A program made the position numbers and the translations under genes. The notes beneath the pieces are model-generated. The model saw only the letters and a program-made list of their open reading frames with translations, was not told the origin of the DNA and did no database searches. Shown piece by piece: positions 31,805 through 40,604 of a stretch of DNA of 64,000 nucleotides. Each line of letters opens with the position of its first letter. Position 1 is the first letter of the stretch. This DNA comes from an uncultured Geobacteraceae bacterium (lineage in GTDB: Bacteria > Desulfobacterota > Desulfuromonadia > Geobacterales > Pseudopelobacteraceae), in assembly GCA_903939115.1 (NCBI GenBank), contig CAJAFV010000042.1:27111-91110 (forward strand). Reading direction: 5' to 3'.

Positions 31805-33532
31805 TCAGCGCAGTGTAAAAATAAACCAGCCAGCGACTTTTCCCATCTCATTTACTTCAAAGGCAATCCCGGCACTGTTGTAGACATACCACGCTCCCTG
31901 ACGTGACGGGACTATCCGGTCGGCACTCCCGTAGAGCTGTCCGAGTGATGCCAGCGGGGAGCCGATCTTTACACCGTTGGCACTACTCCCTTTGTAAGCG
32001 TGGTCGGTTGCTACGGTACCAATACGGCGTCCTGTCGTTTCAATAGCGATGCTATCCCACTCTTTGCCGGTACGAGAATGAATGGTAAGTGACGCTTCGC
32101 CTTTCTCTGCCGGAGTCAGGGTAAAAGTGACTTTTTCGCCGCTGCTGGCGAATGCTTCCTTTGCCGGGAGAGTGGCAACCGTTTCAACCTTGGCTGGAGA
32201 ATCGCTTACAGTTGTCGCCAAAGTCGGCACTGTGCGTCCATCCAGAGCAGCACTGTTGATAGCAACCAAATCAGGTACGATCTGCCGGGCTGCTTCCAGT
32301 TCGCTGCGGGCTTTTGCAGCCTCTCCCGCACGGGCCAGGGCGATGCCGCGCACTACCAGGGCATGGCTGGCAGATACGCGATCTCCCTCCTCCCGTGCAA
32401 CAGCAAGGGCGGATCCAGCCAATCTGATCGCATCATCTTGATTGCCCAACAGGCTCTGGACAGCGGCACTGTTGACCATAGCGGTTGCATAGCGGTTGTC
32501 ACGGCGACTTGCTTGCTCGAATGCCGACTGAGCACGTCGCAGCAGACGCAGTATACGGGCTGAATTGTCATCGGCCTGACCGGCACGGGCTGCACGCTGT
32601 CCCTGCTGTTCGTGGTTCAGCAAGCGTGTTTCGGCATCGAGTTCAAAGGGATAAACATACGGCATTGACTTTGGCGGCAGCAGTCGCACCGCTTCAAGAG
32701 CAAAGGCAACACCGGCATTGTTGAACATCTCCCGACTGGGGAAAATCTGGGCTAAATGGGCAAACAGGCGGCCAGCTTCTTCGTAGCGCCCGAGGATCAG
32801 CAAGCGAGTGCCAGCTTCATAGACTGGGACAAGCTTTTTGAGGGATTCCATCTGACGCTGAGCGATGGCGATCCGTTCGGTTTTGGTTGGGTAGTTGGGA
32901 ATCTGTTCCGACAGGGCAAAAGCGGTATATATTTTGTCCAGTGCCTTGGGGGCAACACCAAGGGTGTCGTATCCAGCCAGATAGCCATAGAAACCGCCGA
33001 AGTGGTCAGCCTCGGTTTCTCGCTTGACCACATCCTCGTAGGTTGCCGCTTTCATCATCTTGCGACCCATCTCCGTGCGAGCAAAGGAGTTGCCGAAATC
33101 CCCCACCCAGCCATGGCGCAGGTAAACATGAGCCAGTTCATGAGAGAGCAGGAAGGCGATAGCGTTGTCACGGTCTGCTCCAAGTTCAGCCAATGCGGTA
33201 ACGGTGCGCTCTTCTATGGCAACGTATCCTTCAGACATCATGCCGGAACCGGCTTCAAACGCGAGAGTCCCTTCGTTGCCGCCACCAGAAGATGCTACCG
33301 GTTCGCGGGTTTTGACTCCCGTTGGGACAACCACAAGTCGCGGTGGCAGTCGACCTTCGCCGAAGGCGGGTATCAGGCGTTCGTAGACTGTTTGTACCTG
33401 GCGGTAGATCGGGTGGTTATCGGGGAGGGATTCTGTTGCGGCTTGGGAAATAGTTGGAGAAATGCAGAAGAGGCAGAGGAATAGTGCCGATATGAGTCGA
33501 GTTATGTGACAGTATGTAGTCAATTTGTTCAT
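31805..33532 (-). CDS. Secreted M48-type metalloprotease with TPR repeats
   Basis: Encodes about 575 residues. Signal peptide (LISALFLCLFCISPTISQA). Zinc motif LLSHELAHVYLRHGWVG near residue 150 with downstream Glu (RETEADHFGG) matches M48-like gluzincins. TPR-type helices follow (to about residue 410), then a C-terminal beta domain (VTFTLTPAEKGEASLTIHSR). ATG 33532 is chosen because the nearby ECF promoter leaves almost no leader for ATG 33544. Probably envelope quality control or a partner of the caspases. Confidence 0.8.
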   Translation of the reverse strand: MNKLTTYCHITRLISALFLCLFCISPTISQAATESLPDNHPIYRQVQTVYERLIPAFGEGRLPPRLVVVPTGVKTREPVASSGGGNEGTLAFEAGSGMMSEGYVAIEERTVTALAELGADRDNAIAFLLSHELAHVYLRHGWVGDFGNSFARTEMGRKMMKAATYEDVVKRETEADHFGGFYGYLAGYDTLGVAPKALDKIYTAFALSEQIPNYPTKTERIAIAQRQMESLKKLVPVYEAGTRLLILGRYEEAGRLFAHLAQIFPSREMFNNAGVAFALEAVRLLPPKSMPYVYPFELDAETRLLNHEQQGQRAARAGQADDNSARILRLLRRAQSAFEQASRRDNRYATAMVNSAAVQSLLGNQDDAIRLAGSALAVAREEGDRVSASHALVVRGIALARAGEAAKARSELEAARQIVPDLVAINSAALDGRTVPTLATTVSDSPAKVETVATLPAKEAFASSGEKVTFTLTPAEKGEASLTIHSRTGKEWDSIAIETTGRRIGTVATDHAYKGSSANGVKIGSPLASLGQLYGSADRIVPSRQGAWYVYNSAGIAFEVNEMGKVAGWFIFTLR

Positions 33533-33550
33533 TGGTTTCCGCATGTTTTG

Positions 33551-33576
33551 TTAGACGGACAGTAAATAGTATTTCC
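33551..33576 (-). promoter_or_regulatory. ECF-type promoter before the M48 protease
   Basis: Minus strand GGAAATA (33576-33570), 14 nt, TCTAA (33555-33551), inside TACTGTCCGTCTAA. Nearly the same as the promoter at 40505, including the TTTACTG run before the -10 box. Confidence 0.7.
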
Positions 33577-33591
33577 TCATACAAGCATTTG

Positions 33592-33695
33592 TAGGTTGCC
33601 GTTAAGAAGCCTCATTGCGATACGCAATATATCAGACCTTTAGGTAAGCGATATTTCGAGTTATGCGAAAAACTGTTCAACGCGACTTACTTAAA
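33592..33695. repeat. Imperfect inverted-repeat intergenic element (b)
   Basis: Minus strand arms TAAGTCGCGTTGAAC and TTAACGGCAACCTACAAA bound about 100 nt. Contains no gene. Lies between the M48 promoter and the end of the caspase gene at 33725. Confidence 0.5.
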
Positions 33696-33724
33696 GCAAT
33701 TTGTAAACAAAACAATTTAATAGA

Positions 33725-35458
33725 TTAATTCACGCTTCGAACTGGCCAGACATAACACAAATCATTATACGATGCCTTACTACCTTGACCAGAATAACCT
33801 TTTTCATGCCAATTCAAATAAAGCATAAATAACCATGATACCTCTTTCTCATTTTTATCTGCTGTTACGGTTGATGAACAGTACCAATCATGTTGTACAT
33901 TTTTAAAACCTAATTCCTGTAAATAAAATGACGAACTGCGGCCTTTACTCCTTTTAGCTAAAGAAGTTATTTCATCAATTGTAGGTAATCTCCAATTTTT
34001 GTACCCATCAATTTCATAAGGCATCGCTACATTTAGCGCCTTACTTTGAGTCATTCGTTTACCAAATATATTTGCATTTTTTGCCCACATTTCTATTCCC
34101 AATGCAGTTAATAAAGCCTCCACATCGAAACGCGCCAAACCTTTAGCTTCAGGATAGGTGGCCATCAAGGCGTCCCAAGCGGTACCCTTCATATCCTGGG
34201 CGTACTGGTTGTCAGCGATCTTCTGGTATTTACCAATGTCTGCAGTAATCTGGGCAGCCCGTTTTTCAAGTGCCTCACGTTTCAGACTTTCAATCTCGGT
34301 TTGTCGCTTCTGCTCTTCAGCTTCACGCTGGTGACGCAATTCTTCCAGTCGTTTGCCCTGCTCAGCCTTCTGCTCAGCCATCGCCACAAGGGCATCCAAA
34401 CCATCATTAGAACGGGCAGAGCCACTCCCAAGCCGTCCCTTCATCTCCAAAATTTGTTTATCCAGAACATCCAGCTCAGCCTGTTTTTTGGCAATCTCTG
34501 CCAGCTCTTTCTGTTTAGCAGTAGAGGCTTCAGCCTCAACTTTTCTCAACAGGTCAAGTTCTTTCTGACGGGCAACCGAACCAGTAGATAGATCTCCAAG
34601 TCTGTCCTCCTGTTTGAGAAACAGAACCAACTCCCCGCCATCCTGACCACCAACACCATAGAGTGATCCCATCTGCGGAAACTGCTCAGCATTCTGTGCA
34701 ACGCCAGATTTGATGGAAGGAAAAAGTTCAGAAGGAATCAGATAAGGGTTTGTATTGTTTTTAAGCGCAGCAACCAGAAAGTGGGAGAATACACTGTTAC
34801 CGCCGAATCCCGCGTCGCTGACTGGTTCTAACCCGCCGCTGGTTATTGCCTGCCGACTTGAAAGCTGATACGCCTTCTTTATGACGGTATCAGTGACGTC
34901 AGGGATTGCGCCGCGTGTACCACGAAAAAAATCACCTGAAAAGCAGGAGTCGGATACAAGAAGGACATGTTTTGCTTTGATAGCATCGATGTTCAGATAA
35001 TCCTTAATGTCCTGGTTGGAAATCCATGCACCGGGATCATCCGTGCCGCTTTCAACAGGAATCCAACTCCCCTTTTTGGTGATGCTATCTATGTGCCCAT
35101 GACCAGCGTAGTAGATCAGAAGGGAGTCTTCCGGCTTAACCTTCCGGGTCAGATCACGCAGGGTGCCGAGGATATTCTTTCTGGTAGCATTTTCATCGTA
35201 GAGTTCAATCACATGAGAAGGTTCGACGTGGTAGCGCTCCAGCAGCACTTTTTTGAGAGCCTTGGCATCGTTGGTTGCGGTCTTGAGGCGGGGCCATGAG
35301 AGGTAGGAGTCGATTCCTATGGTCAAAACCCACTGTTCACCTTTTACCTTTTCACCGGTAGGAGCAGTGGGCCTGACTATGAGCCCCCGTTCGTCTTTGG
35401 CGATGGCGGGTAATGATAGTGCTATTAGAATGGAAAGTAGAATGATAATTCGGATCAT
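33725..35458 (-). CDS. Secreted caspase-DUF1566 protein (paralogue 1)
   Basis: Encodes 577 residues from ATG 35458 (GAGG 6 nt upstream). Signal peptide (IRIIILLSILIALSLPAIA), caspase domain with His 120 (YYAGHG) and Cys 172 (VSDSCFSG), a long coiled-coil stalk (about residues 300-415: EVEAEASTAKQKELAEIAKK, REAEEQKRQTEIESLKREAL), and a C-terminal DUF1566 domain (NWRLPTIDEITSLAKR, YVWPVRS). The leader TATGCAAAATGCCTATTGAGG closely matches the leader of the paralogue at 40470, but here it is cut by the HEPN gene instead of an ECF promoter. Confidence 0.87.
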   Translation of the reverse strand: MIRIIILLSILIALSLPAIAKDERGLIVRPTAPTGEKVKGEQWVLTIGIDSYLSWPRLKTATNDAKALKKVLLERYHVEPSHVIELYDENATRKNILGTLRDLTRKVKPEDSLLIYYAGHGHIDSITKKGSWIPVESGTDDPGAWISNQDIKDYLNIDAIKAKHVLLVSDSCFSGDFFRGTRGAIPDVTDTVIKKAYQLSSRQAITSGGLEPVSDAGFGGNSVFSHFLVAALKNNTNPYLIPSELFPSIKSGVAQNAEQFPQMGSLYGVGGQDGGELVLFLKQEDRLGDLSTGSVARQKELDLLRKVEAEASTAKQKELAEIAKKQAELDVLDKQILEMKGRLGSGSARSNDGLDALVAMAEQKAEQGKRLEELRHQREAEEQKRQTEIESLKREALEKRAAQITADIGKYQKIADNQYAQDMKGTAWDALMATYPEAKGLARFDVEALLTALGIEMWAKNANIFGKRMTQSKALNVAMPYEIDGYKNWRLPTIDEITSLAKRSKGRSSSFYLQELGFKNVQHDWYCSSTVTADKNEKEVSWLFMLYLNWHEKGYSGQGSKASYNDLCYVWPVRSVN

Positions 35459-35490
35459 GGTTATCCTCAATAGGCATTTTGCATACGTTT

Positions 35491-35904
35491 TCATTGTTTT
35501 TCCGGCACCTCAATCGCAACATTTTCCGAAGAAATCAACCTCATGCAAATTTTCCTGAATACCTGTGCATCTTCGTACTCTTGCTCAATTGACTCACGAT
35601 CAAATCGAAACTCAACATTGTAGTCACTCTCTGAACGGAATTTCTGTTGACGGGCAAGTATCCGTCCGGCTTCCATTTCAACTATGCCGGTTTTTACAAA
35701 ATACTGGCTGAACAACTGCAATGCCCCCTGATGGCTTTTGGGGTTAAGATCTTTCGTTGCCAATAGAGCCCGTGTAAAATGAAATACCGCATAGTACAGC
35801 CGTGACATGGCATCACGATAGCACTCTCCGGCAATGAGTAAGCCAACACTTTTCAAAGCCTCATCGGCTCGTTCCACTTCCAGTTTTATTGTTTCCCGGT
35901 TCAT
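35491..35904 (-). CDS. HEPN-domain toxin candidate (pair 1)
   Basis: Encodes 137 residues. The helical signature DAMSRLYYAVFHFTRALLAT is that of UPF0332/HEPN proteins, several of which are RNases paired with a nucleotidyltransferase antitoxin. It overlaps the upstream MNT gene by 4 nt. The stop lies only 32 nt before the start of the caspase gene. Confidence 0.78.
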   Translation of the reverse strand: MNRETIKLEVERADEALKSVGLLIAGECYRDAMSRLYYAVFHFTRALLATKDLNPKSHQGALQLFSQYFVKTGIVEMEAGRILARQQKFRSESDYNVEFRFDRESIEQEYEDAQVFRKICMRLISSENVAIEVPEKQ

Positions 35905-36227
35905 AGCTTGACCATGTCCCGCTCAATTTCAACCAGCAGCGGATTGCCATTCAGTTTTTGACGTTCGTATTCACTACTGCTGAAAACAACAGGAGAAATA
36001 TCAATGCCGGTTTCCAGAAACTCGTCGTAGGCGATGTCGATAATGTCCCGTTTCAGGTGATGATTGATGTGTTCAGTCACAACAAGCACATCATAATCTG
36101 AATCCTGACGTGCATTACCTCGGGCGCGTGAGCCGAATAACGCACCATATCGATAGTTGTCACCCAGTTTGACGCTGACGCGGCTGATAAAATCTTTGAG
36201 AATTGGGTATCCTGCTATTTCTGCCAT
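35901..36227 (-). CDS. MNT-type nucleotidyltransferase antitoxin (pair 1)
   Basis: Encodes 108 residues with the nucleotidyltransferase core YGALFGSRARGNARQDSDYD, giving the GS-RARG and DxD metal site. MntA-type proteins block HEPN toxins by AMPylation. Strong GGAGG ribosome site. Pair 2 lies about 230 bp upstream and is only distantly similar. Confidence 0.82.
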   Translation of the reverse strand: MAEIAGYPILKDFISRVSVKLGDNYRYGALFGSRARGNARQDSDYDVLVVTEHINHHLKRDIIDIAYDEFLETGIDISPVVFSSSEYERQKLNGNPLLVEIERDMVKL

Positions 36228-36254
36228 CGCTCATTCCTCCTTTGCACAGTCTGT

Positions 36255-36310
36255 GACAATTTGTTATATCGCGTGGCGATAAAACGGTTCAACACGAACT
36301 ACCAATTATT
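36255..36310. repeat. Partial intergenic element (c)
   Basis: Minus strand TAGTTCGTGTTGAACCG resembles one arm of elements a, b and d, followed by a hairpin TTATCGC-CAC-GCGATAT. It lies between the two HEPN/MNT pairs. The other arm is missing. Confidence 0.4.
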
Positions 36311-36453
36311 ATTTAACAGGGATGAACAGGATAAAGGGGATAAGGGCAATAAGACAAAAATGCAGGCCCATCATGAATCAGTCTTTTTTGTGTTTCGGTT
36401 TCATCCCCTTTATCCCTTGTATCAGCGGTTCAATTTTCTTTGGTTCCTGGTGT

Positions 36454-36852
36454 TCATGGGGTGGCGATTAGTTCCTTAATGGCAGTAACGAACTCCCGGG
36501 CTTTATCGACGGCATCCTGCGAATGGTCATGCGTCACTACGACAAGGCCCTTGTAATCCCCTTCAAGTCTGGCCTCAAAGATGGTATTCAGCATCTTGGC
36601 GAATCGGATTTCAATCTTTCCGGAATGTACGAATTCCTTGTTGAAAATACCGATGATGCCTGTATGTTTCGAGGTTTTATGAACGGTACCAAATCGAATG
36701 AAAAGCGCCAGAACCGCATAAAACATGGCGTAATAGGCCCGATTGACAACTGAACGGGGTGAACAATTTCCGTCAAGCAATTGAACCGCGTCGGCAAGTG
36801 TTTCTTCAGCCTCCTGGAGACGATACGTGAAAAGAGTTTCCAGTTCGGTCAT
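36454..36852 (-). CDS. HEPN-domain toxin candidate (pair 2)
   Basis: Encodes 132 residues. RSVVNRAYYAMFYAVLALF is the UPF0332/HEPN helix with the conserved Tyr pair. The gene overlaps its MNT partner by 4 nt. Only weakly like pair 1, so the two pairs are probably separate acquisitions rather than a recent duplication. Confidence 0.76.
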   Translation of the reverse strand: MTELETLFTYRLQEAEETLADAVQLLDGNCSPRSVVNRAYYAMFYAVLALFIRFGTVHKTSKHTGIIGIFNKEFVHSGKIEIRFAKMLNTIFEARLEGDYKGLVVVTHDHSQDAVDKAREFVTAIKELIATP

Positions 36853-37175
36853 ACCCGCACTCCTTCTTCGGCAATTACTTGTACAATTGAAGAAATCCTC
36901 AAAGGAGATTCCTCAATTTCATACCTGGTAAAAACCAGAGGAGAAATATGCATGCAGTCGTTATAAAAACCGACTTCCCAGGCGATATCCGAAATTTTTT
37001 CCTTTAATTCCTTATCGATAGTTTCGACTTCTATAAAAACATCCAAGTCAGAGTATTCATCTGCATCACCACGGGCGCGGGAGCCAAACACCTTAAAATC
37101 AACGAGTGTTACCACACTTGAAAGGCGTTCCTTCAGTTTCCGTGCTACCTGCAAATCTCTATCAAGCATTGCCAT
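36849..37175 (-). CDS. MNT-type nucleotidyltransferase antitoxin (pair 2)
   Basis: Encodes 108 residues with FKVFGSRARGDADEYSDLDV, the nucleotidyltransferase core (GSRARG, DLD). Ribosome site GAGG 9 nt upstream of ATG 37175. Expected to neutralise the adjacent HEPN protein. Confidence 0.8.
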   Translation of the reverse strand: MAMLDRDLQVARKLKERLSSVVTLVDFKVFGSRARGDADEYSDLDVFIEVETIDKELKEKISDIAWEVGFYNDCMHISPLVFTRYEIEESPLRISSIVQVIAEEGVRV

Positions 37176-37320
37176 TGTTGGTATCCTCTCTGATGATGTT
37201 CGTTTAACGGTTGTATATCATCTTCAGGACGAAATCGAGACATCTCTGGAAATGATGATTTCGTTCATGTGAATCGAGTACCAAGAAACGAGGCGTTTGC
37301 TGATGCTGCTGTCTTTTGTA

Positions 37321-37716
37321 CTACCACACGACATGTAGTCCGCTAACCGTTGTCAGTTTATGGTCTGAGGTAACCAGTTTTGCTTTATGGAGTATGGTGC
37401 TGGCAGCTATTATTCGGTCGGCGGGGTCGCCATGAGGACAAAAGTCCGGTTGCGTACTCCTGGAGGCGATTTCCGGCGTGATTGACAACACTTTGATATT
37501 CCGAGCCGCGAGAATAAGCTGGATAAATTTTTGTGCATCGGTTCCCGGATCGAGTCGCCTCTTCGCAACCAGCATGGCAATCTCCCACAGCGAAATGTCA
37601 CAACAGGCCAGTGTGCCGGCATCATCAGCCTGGGCAATTGCTGCTACCGCTTTTTTGCTGAGTCGGAGTGGCTCAAGGGCATCAAATACCAGCGCACAGG
37701 TGTCAAGAATCAGCAC
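37321..37716 (-). CDS. PIN-domain toxin (VapC-like)
   Basis: Encodes about 131 residues from GTG 37716 (GGGAGG 6 nt upstream); ATG 37740 is possible. PIN acidic residues are seen in LILDTCALV, DISLWEIAML and GDPADRIIAASTI. These coordinate Mg for RNA cleavage. It overlaps the upstream antitoxin gene, typical for this toxin-antitoxin type. Confidence 0.83.
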   Translation of the reverse strand: MLILDTCALVFDALEPLRLSKKAVAAIAQADDAGTLACCDISLWEIAMLVAKRRLDPGTDAQKFIQLILAARNIKVLSITPEIASRSTQPDFCPHGDPADRIIAASTILHKAKLVTSDHKLTTVSGLHVVW

Positions 37717-37945
37717 GGTTCGCCTCCCATTCAACTTCAATGGGTGAGATGATGTCGCCGATAAAACAGGCGCTACCGCGAAGAGCAGCCAGTTGCTCCC
37801 GCGCTCTCTGGCGTTCGTCTACCGGCGGAACCAGTCGGGCAATGACTTTACCGCGAGAGGTGAGCGAAATATCTTCACCTTTACGAACTTTACCGAGATA
37901 GTCCGGAATGTGTTTGCGAAATGTAGTGACGGTTACTTCAAGCAT
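37703..37945 (-). CDS. Phd/YefM-type antitoxin
   Basis: Encodes about 80 residues from ATG 37945, which has AAGGAGG 6 nt upstream. EVTVTTFRKHIPDYLGKVRK and a following GKVIARLVPP match Phd/YefM antitoxins, which bind operator DNA and mask the PIN toxin. A perfect dyad lies 13 nt upstream. Confidence 0.8.
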   Translation of the reverse strand: MLEVTVTTFRKHIPDYLGKVRKGEDISLTSRGKVIARLVPPVDERQRAREQLAALRGSACFIGDIISPIEVEWEANRADS

Positions 37946-37958
37946 GGGATACCTCCTT

Positions 37959-37983
37959 AAATGTACGTTTGGAGTGTACATTT
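37959..37983. promoter_or_regulatory. Operator dyad of the Phd/PIN module
   Basis: AAATGTAC (37959-37966) and GTACATTT (37976-37983) form a perfect 8-bp inverted repeat with a 9-nt centre. It adjoins the antitoxin ribosome site, as expected for Phd-type autorepression. Confidence 0.65.
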
Positions 37984-38029
37984 AAAACGGGGTAAGTTCA
38001 AGTTATCTTCGCTGCCGGGTTTTTTGATT

Positions 38030-38130
38030 GCCGTTGAGCGGACGCATCGTAAAATGCAACGTTGTAGGCATGCTGGCATCAATATGTCGCGTGGCGATTA
38101 AGCAGTTCAACGTGACCTACTCGCTGACAG
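38030..38130. repeat. Imperfect inverted-repeat intergenic element (d)
   Basis: Minus strand GTAGGTCACGTTGAAC and CTCAACGGCAATC are the two arms, about 90 nt apart, with inner CGCCACGCGA as in element c. Placed between the caspase gene end at 38155 and the Phd/PIN module. No gene inside. Confidence 0.5.
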
Positions 38131-38154
38131 ACAAAGAATCAAAGAGTCAAAGAA

Positions 38155-40470
38155 TCAAAACTGTCCCGAACGCACGGGCCATACGTTTTTGTCGTAAGTC
38201 TTAAAGCTGTAGAGTACGTTGCCATTAAGCATGTAGACAAACCAGGCATAGAAAGTGTTATGGGAGTAGCTACTGGACGACCAATATCTATCCGACTGGA
38301 CGTCATTAAAACCATTGGCATTAAACCACTGCGAAGGTTTATCTCCGTCCCGTCTAGAGAATGATTCAAACTCCTCTTTCGTTGGTAAGCGCCAGTCGTT
38401 ATAACCACCATAATTCAGATTTTTGGCCCAGTTCATAGCATCGGACCAATTCATCGATTTACCGGCAATATTGCCGTCTCTTGCCCAGATTAATCCGGTC
38501 TTTGGGTCGGTATACATCAATCGGTCGCGTTCTGCTACTATTGCTACTACTGTTGCGGCGGCTCTCCGCTTACGCTCAGCAACAGTAATAAATTCACCAT
38601 CAACATATTCATAAACAGAGTTATCTGAATCATTAGCCAAAGCAACCCGCACTAGATCGCCGCTCGCTTTTACGGTCACCTGTGGGCGCACCAACCCGCT
38701 GCTATATTCCTGTTTAAACTTTCGGGCTTCTTCTCGCGGCAGTGCAATTGTGCCGTTCATGGCGACTTTGACCGCTTGTGTACTGTTACTGATGGTAACG
38801 GGGAAATTCTGTTTATCGGCATTGTACTGCCCCAGTTCCAAAGTCAGACTTTCCGAGCCAATAGTAAACTCCTTATCACCTAGTTGTTTCAGACTTTGCC
38901 GCAGATCGGCGGTCTGAATTTGCTGCTCAAGAGCCAGACGGCGTTCAAGATCTGTTATTTCTGCCCGCTGTTTTTTATCCAGTTCTGCAATACGATCACT
39001 GTAGGATGCCTTTTGCTTAGCACACTTCGCCTTAAATTCAGCCTCCGTATCAAATTCATCCCGCACCAGCGGTTTCTGCTTCAGCTTGGAGACCTGACCA
39101 ACAGTTGCAATTTCGGTGTCATAGCGGGCAGAGATGCGATCTTTCCCGGCTGACAACTCATTGCTAAAAGTTGCCTCTATTCCTTCAATCTCACCATTAA
39201 GCCGCTTGATCTCGGCGACAGCCGCTTCCAGCGACCCGGTTGAAGCTGCCGGAGCTGTTTTTTTCTTTTTGACAAGTTCCGCTTTTAGGACTGCCATACG
39301 CTGATCTTCAATCTTCTGGGCAGCGGATATCTGCTGCTCACGTTGTTTCTGTTCGGCGTCAAAACGGGTGCGTTCGGCAAGCATCTCCTGCTGCCGTTTC
39401 TCTTCTTCGACAAGTTGCTGCTGACGAAGCTGTTCTGCCTTTAATATGGATTCAGCAGCTTTGCGTTTCTGCTCGGCTTCCCGTTGTAGCTGTTCACCCT
39501 GGTACTTCACCGCCTCAGTTTCTTGTGCCTCCAGCCGTTTTAACTCTGCTTCCATCCTGGCAAGCTCAGCCTTGTTGTCCTGAACCTTCTGCTCGATATT
39601 AGGGATAAAGACAAAATCACCTGTGCCATAGAGCGCACCAAAACCTGGAGTCTGCTCGTGCCCTCTGGCTCTAGCATCCTGGTATACCTTTTCCTTGAGG
39701 ATAGCCTGGATCTCATTGGCAGTTATGTAATCCCCTGTTGCCGCCAAAACCTCTATAAGCCTTCCAGTAAAAACTGAGTGCCCACCTGGCCCGCCATCAA
39801 GAGCTTCCTGACCTTTTGACCCGGCAGTGAGAACCTGGCGAACGCGTTCTTTAGTGATATTTTTCAGGTAGGCCAGATCGCGGGTGACCTTCTTGTCAAC
39901 ACTGCGACTGGTAAGCAGCCCACTGTAACAGGCATCAAAGGCATAGAAGACATGTTTGGCGGGGATGGCACGGGAGATGTCATCTTTCAACTGACTCATG
40001 GTGATGTTGCCATAGATTCCGTCGCTGCTGCCGTCGTAGGGAATCAGATAGCCAAGATCACCATCGTCGGTTTTTTCCTGGTTGCCGTGGCCAGCCCAGA
40101 AGATAAAGAGGGCATCTTCCTTGCCGATGGTTTTCGGAAGTTCTGAGGTAAGCAGTCGCATGATGTTGTCACGGGTTGCCTGCTCGTCATGAATGGCAAA
40201 TATCTTGTCGAAGCGGTAATACTTTCGCAGCGTCTCCTCAATCCCTTTGGCGTCACTGACAGCATTCTTTAACTGCCGGTCAGCAGATAAGTTGCGGTAA
40301 CGGTCAATACCGATAACCACTGCGTAGCTTTTGTTGTAGAGTTTTACTTCACCCGTCTGGTTGGTGGCTGAGTCTTTCGCAATGACGGAAAGACCGCGTG
40401 TTTCGGCGGCGTGTGCGGTTATTGTGAGTGCGATGAGAAAGGACAGTTGAAGGATGATTCTGATCATCAT
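38155..40470 (-). CDS. Secreted caspase-DUF1566 protein (paralogue 2)
   Basis: Encodes 771 residues. Signal peptide (MIRIILQLSFLIALTITAHA); caspase domain with His 128 (FWAGHG) and Cys 181 (AFDACYSG); very long coiled coil (about residues 285-420, Gln/Glu/Lys-rich); a beta region; and a C-terminal DUF1566 domain (MNWSDAMNWAKNLNYGGYND, WRLPTKEEF, VWPVRSGQ). The DUF1566 part is about 90 percent like that of the next gene up to DVQSDRYWS, after which it diverges. Driven by an ECF-type promoter 35 nt upstream. Confidence 0.88.
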   Translation of the reverse strand: MMIRIILQLSFLIALTITAHAAETRGLSVIAKDSATNQTGEVKLYNKSYAVVIGIDRYRNLSADRQLKNAVSDAKGIEETLRKYYRFDKIFAIHDEQATRDNIMRLLTSELPKTIGKEDALFIFWAGHGNQEKTDDGDLGYLIPYDGSSDGIYGNITMSQLKDDISRAIPAKHVFYAFDACYSGLLTSRSVDKKVTRDLAYLKNITKERVRQVLTAGSKGQEALDGGPGGHSVFTGRLIEVLAATGDYITANEIQAILKEKVYQDARARGHEQTPGFGALYGTGDFVFIPNIEQKVQDNKAELARMEAELKRLEAQETEAVKYQGEQLQREAEQKRKAAESILKAEQLRQQQLVEEEKRQQEMLAERTRFDAEQKQREQQISAAQKIEDQRMAVLKAELVKKKKTAPAASTGSLEAAVAEIKRLNGEIEGIEATFSNELSAGKDRISARYDTEIATVGQVSKLKQKPLVRDEFDTEAEFKAKCAKQKASYSDRIAELDKKQRAEITDLERRLALEQQIQTADLRQSLKQLGDKEFTIGSESLTLELGQYNADKQNFPVTISNSTQAVKVAMNGTIALPREEARKFKQEYSSGLVRPQVTVKASGDLVRVALANDSDNSVYEYVDGEFITVAERKRRAAATVVAIVAERDRLMYTDPKTGLIWARDGNIAGKSMNWSDAMNWAKNLNYGGYNDWRLPTKEEFESFSRRDGDKPSQWFNANGFNDVQSDRYWSSSSYSHNTFYAWFVYMLNGNVLYSFKTYDKNVWPVRSGQF

Positions 40471-40504
40471 GGGGTAACCTCAATAGGCATATTGCATAAG
40501 TTTA

Positions 40505-40530
40505 TTAGACGGGCAGTAAAGTGTTATTCC
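40505..40530 (-). promoter_or_regulatory. ECF-type promoter before a caspase-DUF1566 gene
   Basis: Minus strand GGAATAA (40530-40524), 14 nt, TCTAA (40509-40505), with TTTACTGCCCGTCTAA. The ATG at 40470 follows with GAGG 8 nt before it. Confidence 0.7.
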
Positions 40531-40556
40531 TCATTCAATGCATTTGTATTTGCAGG

Positions 40557-40590
40557 TTGCCATTCAAAGCGACCTACTTACTGGCAGGCA
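40557..40590. repeat. Short fused intergenic element (e)
   Basis: Minus strand GTAGGTCGCTTTGAATGGCA followed by ACCTGCAAA: the two arms of elements a, b and d joined without interior. Suggests deletion between arms. Confidence 0.4.
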
Positions 40591-40604
40591 AATAACCAAA
40601 TAAC

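Noticed and set aside
32082..33484. Long plus-strand frames opposite the M48 protease gene
   Set aside because: Antisense shadows of a clearly coding minus-strand gene.
33592..38130. attC sites of a chromosomal integron
   Set aside because: GTTRRRY- and RYYYAAC-like heptamers occur and toxin-antitoxin cassettes are present, but the heptamers are in the wrong order, many genes are long and no integron integrase was seen.
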